The notes beneath the pieces were generated by a model, which did no database searches, was not told where the DNA came from, and saw nothing but the letters and a program-made list of their open reading frames with translations. Positions 27,141-36,285 of a stretch of DNA of 64,000 nucleotides are shown here, one piece after another. Within the stretch, counting starts at the first letter, position 1. Each line of letters begins with the position of its first letter. Both the position numbers and the translations under genes were made by a program. Origin of the DNA: Candidatus Thioglobus sp. NP1 (lineage in GTDB: Bacteria > Pseudomonadota > Gammaproteobacteria > PS1 > Pseudothioglobaceae); NCBI RefSeq assembly GCF_003326015.1, contig NZ_CP023860.1, positions 124,001 through 188,000 of the forward strand, in the 5' to 3' direction.

Positions 27141-28172
27141 TTATTTTGAATGCTCTTTTATAACATCCAGTAATTGATCAACATCTTTCAACTCAGTGTT
27201 CCAAGCAGTTACAAATCTAACAGCTTTTCCATCGAGCTCTTCTTCATTTATATTATAGCCAGCATTATTTAAATAATCTATAAGCTCTCGTGGAAGATGG
27301 ATAAAAACCTCATTAGACTGAGTTGGATAAGCTAGCTCAATACTAGAAAAGGCGTTCAAACCCTCACTCAGTTTTTTTGCCATTAAGTTTGCATGACGTG
27401 CATTTCTAATCCATAAATCATCTGTCAAATAGGCTTTTAGCTGAGAAGAAACAAAGCGCATTTTTGAAAGAAGTTGGCCAGATCTTTTGTGCAAATACGG
27501 AAAATTACCAACCATTTCTGGTTTAAAAAATACAATTGCTTCAGCTGCAAGACAACCATTTTTTGTGCCACCTAATGTTAGAACATCAACACCAGATTTC
27601 CAAGTCATTTCTGCTGGACTGACATTAAGAGAAACAAGAGCATTTGCAAACCGGGCTCCATCCATATGCACGCTCATTTTATGTTCCTGTGCTATTTTAG
27701 AAATAGCTTTTATCTCATCTAATTGATACACTGTTCCAGTTTCACATGACATAGTAACACTAACTACTGAAGGCTGAGTAACATGAACATTCCCTGATCC
27801 TCTTATCATTTCTGAAAGATCTTTAGGCTTAATTCTTCCATCACTACTTTGCATAGGAATTAGCTTTGCTCCACCTGTAAAAAGCTCAGGAGCTCCACAC
27901 TCATCAGTATTAATATGTGACAATTCGTGGCAATAAATTTTACCAAAAACTGGCGCTAATGCTGAGAGCGCTAATGCGTTAGAGGCAGTTCCAGAAACTG
28001 CGAGAAAAACCTCAACTTCAGTTTCAAAAATTTCAGATAATTTAGTTTTTAAAGCTTTAGACCATTCATCATCTCCATAGGATTCTGCAATGCCAGAATT
28101 TGCTGCAATTAAAGCATCCATAACCTCAGGACATGCGCTAGTAACGTTATCTGATGCAAACAAAGCATTCAT
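27141..28172 (-). CDS. ltaE: low-specificity L-threonine aldolase
   Basis: PLP enzyme that splits threonine or allo-threonine to glycine and acetaldehyde. The 343-residue protein has the cofactor lysine in TLGGTKNGCLAAEA, HMDGARFANAL before it, and the N-terminal FASDNVTSACPEVM signature with YGDDEWSKAL. ELSHINTDECGAPELFTGGAKL and VTQPSVVSVTMSCETGTVY are family-typical. It begins the run ending in ghrA and diverges from sdaA. Together with gcvTHP it makes glycine a hub of this region. Confidence 0.9.
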   Translation of the reverse strand: MNALFASDNVTSACPEVMDALIAANSGIAESYGDDEWSKALKTKLSEIFETEVEVFLAVSGTASNALALSALAPVFGKIYCHELSHINTDECGAPELFTGGAKLIPMQSSDGRIKPKDLSEMIRGSGNVHVTQPSVVSVTMSCETGTVYQLDEIKAISKIAQEHKMSVHMDGARFANALVSLNVSPAEMTWKSGVDVLTLGGTKNGCLAAEAIVFFKPEMVGNFPYLHKRSGQLLSKMRFVSSQLKAYLTDDLWIRNARHANLMAKKLSEGLNAFSSIELAYPTQSNEVFIHLPRELIDYLNNAGYNINEEELDGKAVRFVTAWNTELKDVDQLLDVIKEHSK

Positions 28173-28318
28173 TCAAATCTCCTAAATAAAATATGACTGT
28201 AAATAATTAATTATATATTTGAATAGATGTAAAACAATTCATTATTCGATGAAATTTATTAATAGCGTCAAATCAATCAATAATGTAGAATATATTCTTT
28301 TAGCCGTTTTGCTTTCTT

Positions 28319-29698
28319 ATGTTTATCAGTGTATTAGACCTCTTTAAAGTTGGTGTTGGACCATCAAGCTCACATACGATGGGACCTATGATCGCAGCTA
28401 ATGAATTTATGAAGCATGTTAGGTTCTTTGTAGAAACAAACACTAAGATTGATAAATATCATATTAGGTGCACCTTAAAAGACTCTTTAGCATATACAGG
28501 AGTAGGTCATGCAACTGATAGGGCTGTAACACTTGGTCTTCATGGATACCTTCCACACACCATAATTAAAGAAAATATGGATGAAGTTATTGATTACACT
28601 TGGAACTCCAAAAGTCTTGATATAAATGAGGGCCAAAAAGCAGCATTTTTTTCTGAAGAAGATATTATTTTTGATACCAGAAACTCATTGAAACAAAATC
28701 CTAATGGCCTAGTTTTTGACCTTCTGGATAAATCAGATAAGATACTTATTTCCCATACCTATTTCTCAATAGGTGGAGGATTTATATCAACGCTTAATGA
28801 AATAGAAAATATTGAAGCTCCGATAGCATCAGAACCAAGTTCGGCATATCCCTATCCTTTTGACAACTCAGATCAAATGCTAGAAATGTCTAAAAAAAGT
28901 AACAAAAAAATCTGGGAGATGAAGCTTGCAAATGAACTAGAAAATATGCCTGAAGAAATTCTTAATAAGAAACTTGATGAGATATGGGATGCAATGAAAA
29001 GTTGTGTTGAACATGGTCTTTCAACAGAAGGCATTCTTCCAGGTGGATTAAATACAAAGAGGCGGGCAATGAGGTTACATCAAAGTTTACAAAATGATTT
29101 AGAAAATGCAAATACTAGTGATTGGCTTTGTGCCTATGCAATGGCAGTTAACGAAGAGAATGCAGCAGGGCATATGGTTGTAACAGCCCCTACTAATGGT
29201 GCAGCAGGAGTGGTTCCAGCTACCTTATATTATTACTATAAACATAAATCAGCAACTCCCGAACAAATTCGTCAATTCCTTTTATCAGCCTCTGCAATTG
29301 GTGGACTAATTAAGCATAATAGCTCAATATCAGGTGCAGAAGTTGGCTGTCAAGGGGAAGTTGGCTCAGCATCTTCTATGGCTGCTGCTGGACTATGTGC
29401 CTCAAGAGGTGGTTCTTCTGCTCAAATCGAAAATGCTGCAGAAATGGCTTTAGAACATCACATAGGAATGACTTGTGATCCAGTAAAAGGGCTTGTCCAA
29501 GTCCCATGTATTGAAAGAAATGGTTTTGGTGCTGTTAAAGCATATACTGCTAGCTCACTATCTCTTAGGGAGAGTGGTGAACACTTAATTTCACTTGACC
29601 AGTGCATCGAAGCAATGCGAAAGACAGGCCTAGATATGTCAAATAAATATAAAGAGACATCTTTAGGTGGTTTAGCTGTTAGCTTTATTGAGTGCTAA
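28319..29698 (+). CDS. sdaA: L-serine ammonia-lyase (iron-sulfur type)
   Basis: Deaminates L-serine to pyruvate and ammonia using a 4Fe-4S cluster. Single-chain form of 459 residues: beta domain first (FKVGVGPSSSHTMGPM), then the catalytic alpha domain (TAPTNGAAGVVPA, GAEVGCQGEVGSASSMAAAGL, CDPVKGLVQVPCIERN). The cluster cysteines are those in GCQGE, TCDPV and PCIER. Start ATG at 28319 gives the expected N terminus although no good ribosome site is visible. Its stop is one base from the convergent DUF3726-like stop. Confidence 0.95.
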   Translation: MFISVLDLFKVGVGPSSSHTMGPMIAANEFMKHVRFFVETNTKIDKYHIRCTLKDSLAYTGVGHATDRAVTLGLHGYLPHTIIKENMDEVIDYTWNSKSLDINEGQKAAFFSEEDIIFDTRNSLKQNPNGLVFDLLDKSDKILISHTYFSIGGGFISTLNEIENIEAPIASEPSSAYPYPFDNSDQMLEMSKKSNKKIWEMKLANELENMPEEILNKKLDEIWDAMKSCVEHGLSTEGILPGGLNTKRRAMRLHQSLQNDLENANTSDWLCAYAMAVNEENAAGHMVVTAPTNGAAGVVPATLYYYYKHKSATPEQIRQFLLSASAIGGLIKHNSSISGAEVGCQGEVGSASSMAAAGLCASRGGSSAQIENAAEMALEHHIGMTCDPVKGLVQVPCIERNGFGAVKAYTASSLSLRESGEHLISLDQCIEAMRKTGLDMSNKYKETSLGGLAVSFIEC

Positions 29699-29699
29699 T

Positions 29700-30431
29700 C
29701 TAGTCCGAGTCAACTAATCCTGCACCTGCGCCTGAAGCTCTTGACTCAGCGCTTGACTTAACGAGACAGCGTGAAAAATAATCATAAATTTCTTGCCAAT
29801 TCTCTTTGACCTCAACACCATTATTAAGTATTTCTAATTTTTTTTCAGTTATATTAAATTTTTTAATTGAATTATCTTTATGAATTATATGATCTGACTC
29901 TATAGGTGAAATAAATATATCAGCATTAGAACTTAACTCTATTGGATTTGTTGACGAACTTACAATTTCCCATTCTTCACTATCGATAAAGTTAACTTGA
30001 TAATTATTCTTGTCTTGATCAATCCATAATACTTTTAGGCCTATAAGTTTATTTGCTCCTAAAGCTGATATGACCAGAAATGGAGAGTCAACATTACTAA
30101 TTTTTAGTTGACTAGAGGAGCCTTTAACTTCAAACCAATCAACACAACTTACAGAAGCTTTAAGGGCTGATAATAATTTATTCTCAGGACAAAATAAATG
30201 TGGATCTTCATTTGCTTTTTCAAACTTAATTGACAGACTGCTTGTTTTAGAATCAAGATTATCAAGCGCTTGAAGACTTACTAAAGAAGGATCAAAACCA
30301 TTTTCTGAAATCCAGATATTACTTCTAGCAAAGTCTTCAGACAAACCAATCGGCACATCTACCCCAGATGCTGCTCTCGTGAAATAAAAAAGAATCTCAT
30401 TTAATGAAATCTTTAAATAACTTTTTGACAT
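29700..30431 (-). CDS. DUF3726-like protein of unknown function
   Basis: A 243-residue protein without signal peptide or membrane segment. The N terminus (SLNEILFYFTRAASGVDVPIGLSEDFARSNIWISENG) and the glycine-rich tail (SAESRASGAGAGLVDSD) resemble DUF3726 as I remember it; I cannot run the profile. It has no catalytic motif that I recognise. It is the last of four genes (aldehyde dehydrogenase, M19-like, 571-residue protein, this one) packed within 8 bases of each other, so it should act in the same process. The tail SRASGAGAG is striking enough to be a binding or active-site loop. Confidence 0.6.
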   Translation of the reverse strand: MSKSYLKISLNEILFYFTRAASGVDVPIGLSEDFARSNIWISENGFDPSLVSLQALDNLDSKTSSLSIKFEKANEDPHLFCPENKLLSALKASVSCVDWFEVKGSSSQLKISNVDSPFLVISALGANKLIGLKVLWIDQDKNNYQVNFIDSEEWEIVSSSTNPIELSSNADIFISPIESDHIIHKDNSIKKFNITEKKLEILNNGVEVKENWQEIYDYFSRCLVKSSAESRASGAGAGLVDSD

Positions 30432-30438
30432 TTAAAAG

Positions 30439-32154
30439 TTATTTAAGAATATGATTTGGTCTTTCCGCAATTGGAAAAGACCAAGAGTCATAGTTTGGCT
30501 GTGACAACTGATCAGGCATTGGGGCGCCTTGATACATTGAAACCCTGGTCCATAAGTCCGACTTTGGATCAAACTTTGAGGCACCAAAAAATGCTAATTT
30601 AAAACGCAAAAGATCTATTGGTCGCATAGATTCACTCAGTAAGTTATCTTGAACTTCAGAATAAGGTCTTAAAAAAGTGTTCTGAATTCTTCGAATAATA
30701 TGTCTAAATTCTGGGTACATCATTACAAATTCACTGATTGAAATATCATTAGATGTGACTGATAGTAAGTTGTTAAGTTCGCTCACGTCTCTTCCAATAG
30801 CTAATGGCATCTCTTGCTCAACACCATCATCAACGCCTTTAGAGCCAAATCTAGGCTCCAATTTATCCTCTGAATAATACCAAAAATGATGTTGTGATTC
30901 TTTCAAAGAAAAATCAATATTAGTAGCCCATTGGTATGAATCTTCAACAACCTCTTTTAACTGGGCTAATGACATATCTGCGTCAAATTTTGGAATCATG
31001 TTAGTTGACATTGTCTCAGCAAGATCGTCCACTAACAAACCATGAGGCTCAATTATTAAGGAAACTATCATCTCTTGACACTCTAATGAGAAATTATCCT
31101 CTACAAAATGATAAATTCCATTCCAAGGATATGGTCTGGATATATTTAACTCATCCTCACACCAAATTCTTAGAGCTTGTATTTCGTCAGTTAGGCATAA
31201 AATTCTATCAGACTGAAGAGCATCATCAACATTCCACTCATCGATATGTTGACTAACTTGAAGTAGGGATTTATGGAAAGCTTCAAGAGTCCCCTCAAGA
31301 GGTGTTTCAATTGACCTTACCCTAGCTAATGCAGTCTCTTTAGCAACAACCCAGTTATGAATTAATGCTGGGTGTTTAAGTAAAAATGGGGCCATTCCAA
31401 GTCCCGTAGCATTTCCCACACCAATAAATTGCCTTGAAGTTTTATTAAGTTTAACTGCTTTTTTACCACCCCTTTCCTTTGCAAGCTCTTCAACTGAGTC
31501 AATTGTAAACCAGCGAATTAAGTAAACAGTTAATAACTCCATTTGAAATGGAGCTTTGCACTCTTCTCGATCAGCAATTTTTGCTCTATCAGCGCAGCCA
31601 AATTTACCACTTCCATAAACTGCAGAAGTTCTCATCAAATAACCAACAGATTTTAATAAATCAAAATCAGGTTGCTGACCTTTTGATAATGAATCAACTG
31701 CATTTTTAAAAACTCTTAAACTTTTATTTGCTCTTGCCAAAGCAAGCTCACTTGGTCTATACCGACCCCCCTCCTGTTTAGGAGTGTTGATTGCTAAATA
31801 ATCAATATCATCTTGTGTTGGCACGCCATCAAAGAGATTAAAGGTTGCATCCCAAACTTCTGCAATAACTCGATCCGTTCTCATTTCATCAGGTATTTTT
31901 TGAGTAAACCCTACTAATGAATATGTCCTATGAGGTGTAGTAACTGCATAAATACTTAAGCCATAACCATCTTTATCAACTTCACGACGGGTTCTTTCAA
32001 ACTTCCAATTTTCCCGAGCCATACGCCTAATCAGAGTTCGCATAAAACTTAAGCGAGTAGGGAATGAAGAACCCATTCTATCGAGACGCATGACCTTTTC
32101 AGGGGATCTCATAAAATCAGATTCATTATCAATAGTTAAAGTTTCTGTAGTCAT
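30439..32154 (-). CDS. conserved-looking protein of unknown function (571 residues)
   Basis: I do not recognise a family. It is soluble (no signal peptide, no long hydrophobic segment), helical in look and well expressed by codon use. Features: an Arg-rich N-terminal block (RLSFMRTLIRRMARENWKF, residues 34-52), a probable beta segment (YAVTTPHRTYSLVGFTQ, 69-85), a cysteine-containing stretch (SGKFGCADRAKIADREECK, 182-200), a glycine-rich NATGLGMAPFLLKHP (248-262) and a Trp-rich C-terminal half. It is 8 bases from the M19-like gene and 7 from the DUF3726-like gene, so the four genes are surely one transcript. Confidence 0.75.
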   Translation of the reverse strand: MTTETLTIDNESDFMRSPEKVMRLDRMGSSFPTRLSFMRTLIRRMARENWKFERTRREVDKDGYGLSIYAVTTPHRTYSLVGFTQKIPDEMRTDRVIAEVWDATFNLFDGVPTQDDIDYLAINTPKQEGGRYRPSELALARANKSLRVFKNAVDSLSKGQQPDFDLLKSVGYLMRTSAVYGSGKFGCADRAKIADREECKAPFQMELLTVYLIRWFTIDSVEELAKERGGKKAVKLNKTSRQFIGVGNATGLGMAPFLLKHPALIHNWVVAKETALARVRSIETPLEGTLEAFHKSLLQVSQHIDEWNVDDALQSDRILCLTDEIQALRIWCEDELNISRPYPWNGIYHFVEDNFSLECQEMIVSLIIEPHGLLVDDLAETMSTNMIPKFDADMSLAQLKEVVEDSYQWATNIDFSLKESQHHFWYYSEDKLEPRFGSKGVDDGVEQEMPLAIGRDVSELNNLLSVTSNDISISEFVMMYPEFRHIIRRIQNTFLRPYSEVQDNLLSESMRPIDLLRFKLAFFGASKFDPKSDLWTRVSMYQGAPMPDQLSQPNYDSWSFPIAERPNHILK

Positions 32155-32162
32155 AATTATTA

Positions 32163-33149
32163 TTATAAAGGTTTAAATGATGCCTCAAAAAAGTTTAGCC
32201 AGTTTTTACCCATTATGAGATCTACATCACTATTATTAAAACCAACACTCACTAGACCATTAGCAATATTAATAAAATCGCGGTTATCACGGAACCATTG
32301 AGGCTGGTCAGGAAAACCTGCAAAACTAGCAGATCCCTCTCCATAATCTCGCTCATTTGTCCAAGTTCCATTTCTCATCCATTCAACAATACTATCAGGC
32401 TGATTCTGGCATAAATCAGTACCTATGCCAATATTTGTAACACCCATAATTTCAGCAGTTTCGGCAACCATATTGCAGAAACTTTCTAGTGAACAGTTAG
32501 TACCATCTTTAAGGTGGTGAGCATAAACTGAGAAGCCAAGCATACTGCCACTTTCTCCCAAAGCCTCAAGAACCTTATTAGATTTATTTCTTAATGCAGG
32601 ATGCCAAAAAGTTGGATTTGCATGAGTAATAGCAATAGGTCTTTCAGAAATTTCAATAGCTTCAAGTGTGGATTTCTCTGCTGAATGACTCATATCAACA
32701 ACCAGTCCAACTCTATTCATCTCTTTGATAACCTGCTTACCCATTCGTGTGATGCCAGGATCATTATCTTCATAACATCCAGTTCCTAACAAGCTCTGAT
32801 TGTTATAAGTTAATTGCATAAACCTGACACCTAGCTGATGACATATTTCTACTAGTCCAATATTATCCTCAATAGGAGAGCAATTTTGAAAACCAAAAAA
32901 TATTGCAGTTCTACCCTCTTTTTGAGCTTTTTCAACATCACTTGCTGTTCTTCCATGAAAAATCATATTTGAATAATTTTCAAAATACCGATTCCAATCA
33001 ATTACATTCTGAACCATTTCCTGAAAATCTTCATGATAGCAAATGGTGACATGAATTGCACTCAGACCACCTTCCTGAATTTGCTTAAAAACCTCCTCAC
33101 TCCAATTATTGTATTGAAGAGCGTCAATAAAAAGAGATTGATGCGCCAT
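32163..33149 (-). CDS. M19 (renal dipeptidase) family protein with altered metal site
   Basis: TIM-barrel protein of the membrane-dipeptidase family (328 residues), recognised from VEICHQLGVRFMQLTYNN, VVDMSHSAEK, HANP and GIGTDLCQ. The usual metal ligands are partly gone: the N-terminal HxD motif reads DALQY (residues 9-13) and the bridging Glu is Gln88 (FGFQN). H155 and H176 remain. From memory the M19 protein in the Pseudomonas dimethylglycine/sarcosine cluster has the same changes, so this may be a distinct one-metal subfamily tied to methylated-amine degradation. Start overlaps the aldehyde dehydrogenase stop as TAATG. Confidence 0.8.
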   Translation of the reverse strand: MAHQSLFIDALQYNNWSEEVFKQIQEGGLSAIHVTICYHEDFQEMVQNVIDWNRYFENYSNMIFHGRTASDVEKAQKEGRTAIFFGFQNCSPIEDNIGLVEICHQLGVRFMQLTYNNQSLLGTGCYEDNDPGITRMGKQVIKEMNRVGLVVDMSHSAEKSTLEAIEISERPIAITHANPTFWHPALRNKSNKVLEALGESGSMLGFSVYAHHLKDGTNCSLESFCNMVAETAEIMGVTNIGIGTDLCQNQPDSIVEWMRNGTWTNERDYGEGSASFAGFPDQPQWFRDNRDFINIANGLVSVGFNNSDVDLIMGKNWLNFFEASFKPL

Positions 33150-34597
33150 TAAGGATTGCCGCCAGAAATATAAGAAGTTTTAACTTGAGTATAAAGCTCT
33201 TTAGCATATGAGCCTTGCTCTCTAGGACCAAAACTTGAATTTTTTCTACCGCCAAATGGAACATGATAGTCAGTCCCTGCAGTTGGGAGATTAACCATAA
33301 CACATCCACTTTCAGCATTTCTTCTAAAGTGATTAGCTCTTGATAAAGACTTTGTTACAATTCCTGAAACCAGGCCAAAGTCCGTATCATTAGCAACCGT
33401 TAGTGCCTCATCATAATCTGCAACTTTGATAACGCAAGCCATAGGTGCAAATAACTCTTCGCGGTTTACGCGCATAGAGTTATTGCCACCAATTAATAAG
33501 GAGGGCTGCATGTAAAATCCAGGCTTTTCAAGCTCCAGCTGGTGTCCACCACAAACGATCTCGCATCCTTCTTCTTTTGCCAGGCTCATATAATTTAGAT
33601 TTGAGTCTAATTGCTGCTGACTCACTGCTGGTCCTATTTGAGTACCTTCCTCAAGAGCATGACCAACTTTAAGAGCTGAGGTGGATTGATGCATGCGCTC
33701 CACAAACTCATCATGAATTGCCTCGTGGACAACAAGCCTAGAAGAAGCTGTGCATTTTTGCCCAGTACTTCCAAATGCTCCAGCAGAGGCAACACTAACT
33801 GCCACCTCAATATCAGCATCATCCATAACAACTAATGGATTTTTTGAGCCTAACTCTAATTGAAACTTAGTCAAATTTTTTGCTGCTGCATTAGCAATCT
33901 GGAGGCCAACATTATAGGAGCCTGTAAAACTTATTGCATGAACCTTAGGACTTTCAGCTAAAGTTTGGCCAATAGAGGGACCAGATCCCATTACTAGATT
34001 AAATAGACCCTTAGGTATGTCCTGTCTTGAAATTATTTCAGTCAAAGCAACTGCACTTGCAGGTGTCAAGTTTGCAGGCTTCCAAATTACAGCATTTCCA
34101 AAAGCTAATGCTGGGGCAATTTTCCAACTTGCTGTAGCTGTAGGAAAATTCCAGGGTGAAATAATTGCAACAGTTCCCATCGGCTCTCTTCGAATATCAA
34201 TCTCGATTCCTGGTCTGACTGAATCAGCAGTATCACCGGTTTGACGCAAGACTTCTGCAGCAAAATACGTGAAAAACTGTCCAGCTCGATAAACCTCTCC
34301 TTTACCTTCTGCAAGTGGTTTTCCCTCCTCTCGAGATAATAATTCGCCTAGCTCAGAGCTTCGAGACATCATCTCCTCACCAATCTTCATCAATACTGCT
34401 TGACGCTGTTCTAAGCCTGTAGTTGCCCACTCTTTTTGAGCTATTTGAGCAGCATTTAGTGCATCATCTAAATGTGCATTACTTGCTTGAGCAAACTGTC
34501 CGATAATATCATTAGTATCCGAAGGATTAATGTTTGCTATCGAACTAGTGCCCTGCACCCAGTCACCAGCTATAAAATTATTTGATTGGTTTGACAT
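33149..34597 (-). CDS. NAD(P)-dependent aldehyde dehydrogenase (semialdehyde type)
   Basis: Aldehyde dehydrogenase of 482 residues. Motifs: SPWNFPTATASWKIAPALAFGNAVIWKPA, LELGSKNPLVVMDDA (general base Glu) and FGSTGQKCTASSR (catalytic Cys). The SRxxxAEGGCVMVNLPTAGTDYHVPFGG-type C terminus is closest to alpha-ketoglutaric/succinic semialdehyde dehydrogenases. The substrate is not provable. It is the first gene of the four-gene run with the M19-like, 571-residue and DUF3726-like genes, and it diverges from the first MttB-family gene over a 143-base control region. Confidence 0.85.
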   Translation of the reverse strand: MSNQSNNFIAGDWVQGTSSIANINPSDTNDIIGQFAQASNAHLDDALNAAQIAQKEWATTGLEQRQAVLMKIGEEMMSRSSELGELLSREEGKPLAEGKGEVYRAGQFFTYFAAEVLRQTGDTADSVRPGIEIDIRREPMGTVAIISPWNFPTATASWKIAPALAFGNAVIWKPANLTPASAVALTEIISRQDIPKGLFNLVMGSGPSIGQTLAESPKVHAISFTGSYNVGLQIANAAAKNLTKFQLELGSKNPLVVMDDADIEVAVSVASAGAFGSTGQKCTASSRLVVHEAIHDEFVERMHQSTSALKVGHALEEGTQIGPAVSQQQLDSNLNYMSLAKEEGCEIVCGGHQLELEKPGFYMQPSLLIGGNNSMRVNREELFAPMACVIKVADYDEALTVANDTDFGLVSGIVTKSLSRANHFRRNAESGCVMVNLPTAGTDYHVPFGGRKNSSFGPREQGSYAKELYTQVKTSYISGGNP

Positions 34598-34678
34598 GTA
34601 TTAATAACAATTTAAGAAAAATATTAATTTTACTCTTTAATAGCTATTTATCAAGGTTTTAGCTGCTCATTATTTAAG

Positions 34679-34707
34679 TTGACCTTATCGAGTAACTGTC
34701 ATAGAAT
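34679..34707 (+). promoter_or_regulatory. sigma70 promoter for the MttB 1 operon
   Basis: TTGACC (34679-34684), exactly 17 bases, then TAGAAT (34702-34707); each hexamer is 5 of 6 to consensus. It lies 34 bases before the start, and an AAGGA ribosome site follows. This is the best-formed promoter in the window. Confidence 0.65.
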
Positions 34708-34740
34708 AGTTATATTAAGGGAGTAGTAAGGATAAATTTT

Positions 34741-36282
34741 ATGGCACACAATAATGAACGCCTTGGTAGGGATGCTAGAAGATCAGATAGATTAAAAGTC
34801 AAAATTAATATGCTTCCAACATTGAAGCGAAACCTACCTCTAACTGAACCAATGAGTGAAGAGCAAATAGAAAAGATGGATGATGCTTCCTTGTCAATTC
34901 TAGAGGATGTTGGGGTTGAATTTCATGATCCTATTGCTCTAGAGCATTGGAAAGAAGCTGGAGCAGATGTAGATGGTGAGCGTGTTCGCTTTGATAGAGG
35001 TCTAATACGCGAACTGATTGCGACAATTCCTGAAAGTATTACAATGAATGCTCGCGATTCAAAAAAATCTCTTGAAATAGGGGGCAACAACTCCATTTTT
35101 GTTCCAATGACTGGTGCGCCCTTTCTTACCGATCTAGAAAATAAAAGACGCATGCCAACACTGGATGATCTTGCTAATTTTCATAAGCTTTCTCATATGC
35201 TTCCAGCAATTCACTCAAGTGCTCATCATATTGTTGAGCCCATGGATCACGCCATATCACACAGACACCTTCGTATTACCTATTCATCAATGAAACACTC
35301 TGATAAAACTTTTATGGGCATGACAAGTAGTGGAAAAAATGCTGAAGATGTTATCGAAATGTGCAAGATTCTTTTTGGAGAAAAATACATAGACTCAAAT
35401 CCAGTAGTTACAGGAAATATAAATGGAAATTCACCACTCGTTTGGGATCAAACTATGCTCTCAGCACTAAGAGTATTTTCAGCACACAATCAGCCTGTTT
35501 TATGCTCCCCATTTGTTCTTGGTGGAGCCAATACACCTGCAAGTGTTGCTCCAACAGTAGCTCAAGTTAATGCTGAAGCACTTTCAGCACTTGCCTATAC
35601 TCAGGTGATTCGTAAAGGTGCACCCGCAATATATGGACATTACTTGGCAACTGTATCAATGCAATCTGGAGCACCAATGGCTGGAACACCTGAAATTTCA
35701 TTAATGAATTTTATGATTGGACAAATGGCACGACATTATAAAGTCCCTTGGAGAAGTTCAAATACACTGGGTGGCTCAAAACTTTTTGATGCCCAATCAG
35801 GTTATGAGAGTGCCTCAACAATGATGGCAGTTCTTTTATCAGGAGCAAACTATATTTGGCATTCTGCAGGATGGAATGAAGCTGGAATGCATTGCTCAAT
35901 GGCTAAATTTGTTGTTGATGCAGAGCAATGTGAAATGGGATACAGAATGGCTGAGGGAATTCGTTGGGATGATTTTAATGAAGGCTTGGCTGCAATTAGG
36001 GATGTTGGTCCAGGAGGGCATTATCTTGGACATGAACATACAATGGAAAATTTTCAAAGAGCCTTCTTTATGCCTAAATTATTTGACAATAACTCTATTG
36101 AACAGTGGCAAGCTGATGGCAGCAAAGACACAATTCAAAGAGGTCTTGAAACTGCTAAGAAATTATTAGATGACTACCAAGAGCCAAAACTAAGTGAGGA
36201 TAAAGATGAAGAGCTTCTAGACTATATAGCCAGAAGAGAAATTTCAATTCCAACAATGGAGGCTCTAAATCAAGAATATTAA
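34741..36282 (+). CDS. MttB-family (trimethylamine/quaternary amine methyltransferase) protein 1
   Basis: A 513-residue TIM-barrel protein of the MttB superfamily, seen from LSILEDVGVEFHDPIALEHWKEAGADVDGERVRF, NINGNSPLVWD, GAPAIYGHYLATVSMQSGAPMAGTPE and ARHYKVPWRSSN. There is no in-frame amber codon, so it lacks the pyrrolysine of true trimethylamine methyltransferase. Non-pyrrolysine relatives demethylate glycine betaine, proline betaine, carnitine or gamma-butyrobetaine with a corrinoid protein. No corrinoid protein is encoded in the window, so either the partner is elsewhere or it does something else. It heads a plus-strand run with two SDRs and a flavoprotein. Confidence 0.8.
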   Translation: MAHNNERLGRDARRSDRLKVKINMLPTLKRNLPLTEPMSEEQIEKMDDASLSILEDVGVEFHDPIALEHWKEAGADVDGERVRFDRGLIRELIATIPESITMNARDSKKSLEIGGNNSIFVPMTGAPFLTDLENKRRMPTLDDLANFHKLSHMLPAIHSSAHHIVEPMDHAISHRHLRITYSSMKHSDKTFMGMTSSGKNAEDVIEMCKILFGEKYIDSNPVVTGNINGNSPLVWDQTMLSALRVFSAHNQPVLCSPFVLGGANTPASVAPTVAQVNAEALSALAYTQVIRKGAPAIYGHYLATVSMQSGAPMAGTPEISLMNFMIGQMARHYKVPWRSSNTLGGSKLFDAQSGYESASTMMAVLLSGANYIWHSAGWNEAGMHCSMAKFVVDAEQCEMGYRMAEGIRWDDFNEGLAAIRDVGPGGHYLGHEHTMENFQRAFFMPKLFDNNSIEQWQADGSKDTIQRGLETAKKLLDDYQEPKLSEDKDEELLDYIARREISIPTMEALNQEY

Positions 36283-36285
36283 AAC

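Noticed and set aside
34741-36282. Pyrrolysine-containing trimethylamine methyltransferase
   Set aside because: The reading frame has no internal amber codon, and no pyl genes are present.
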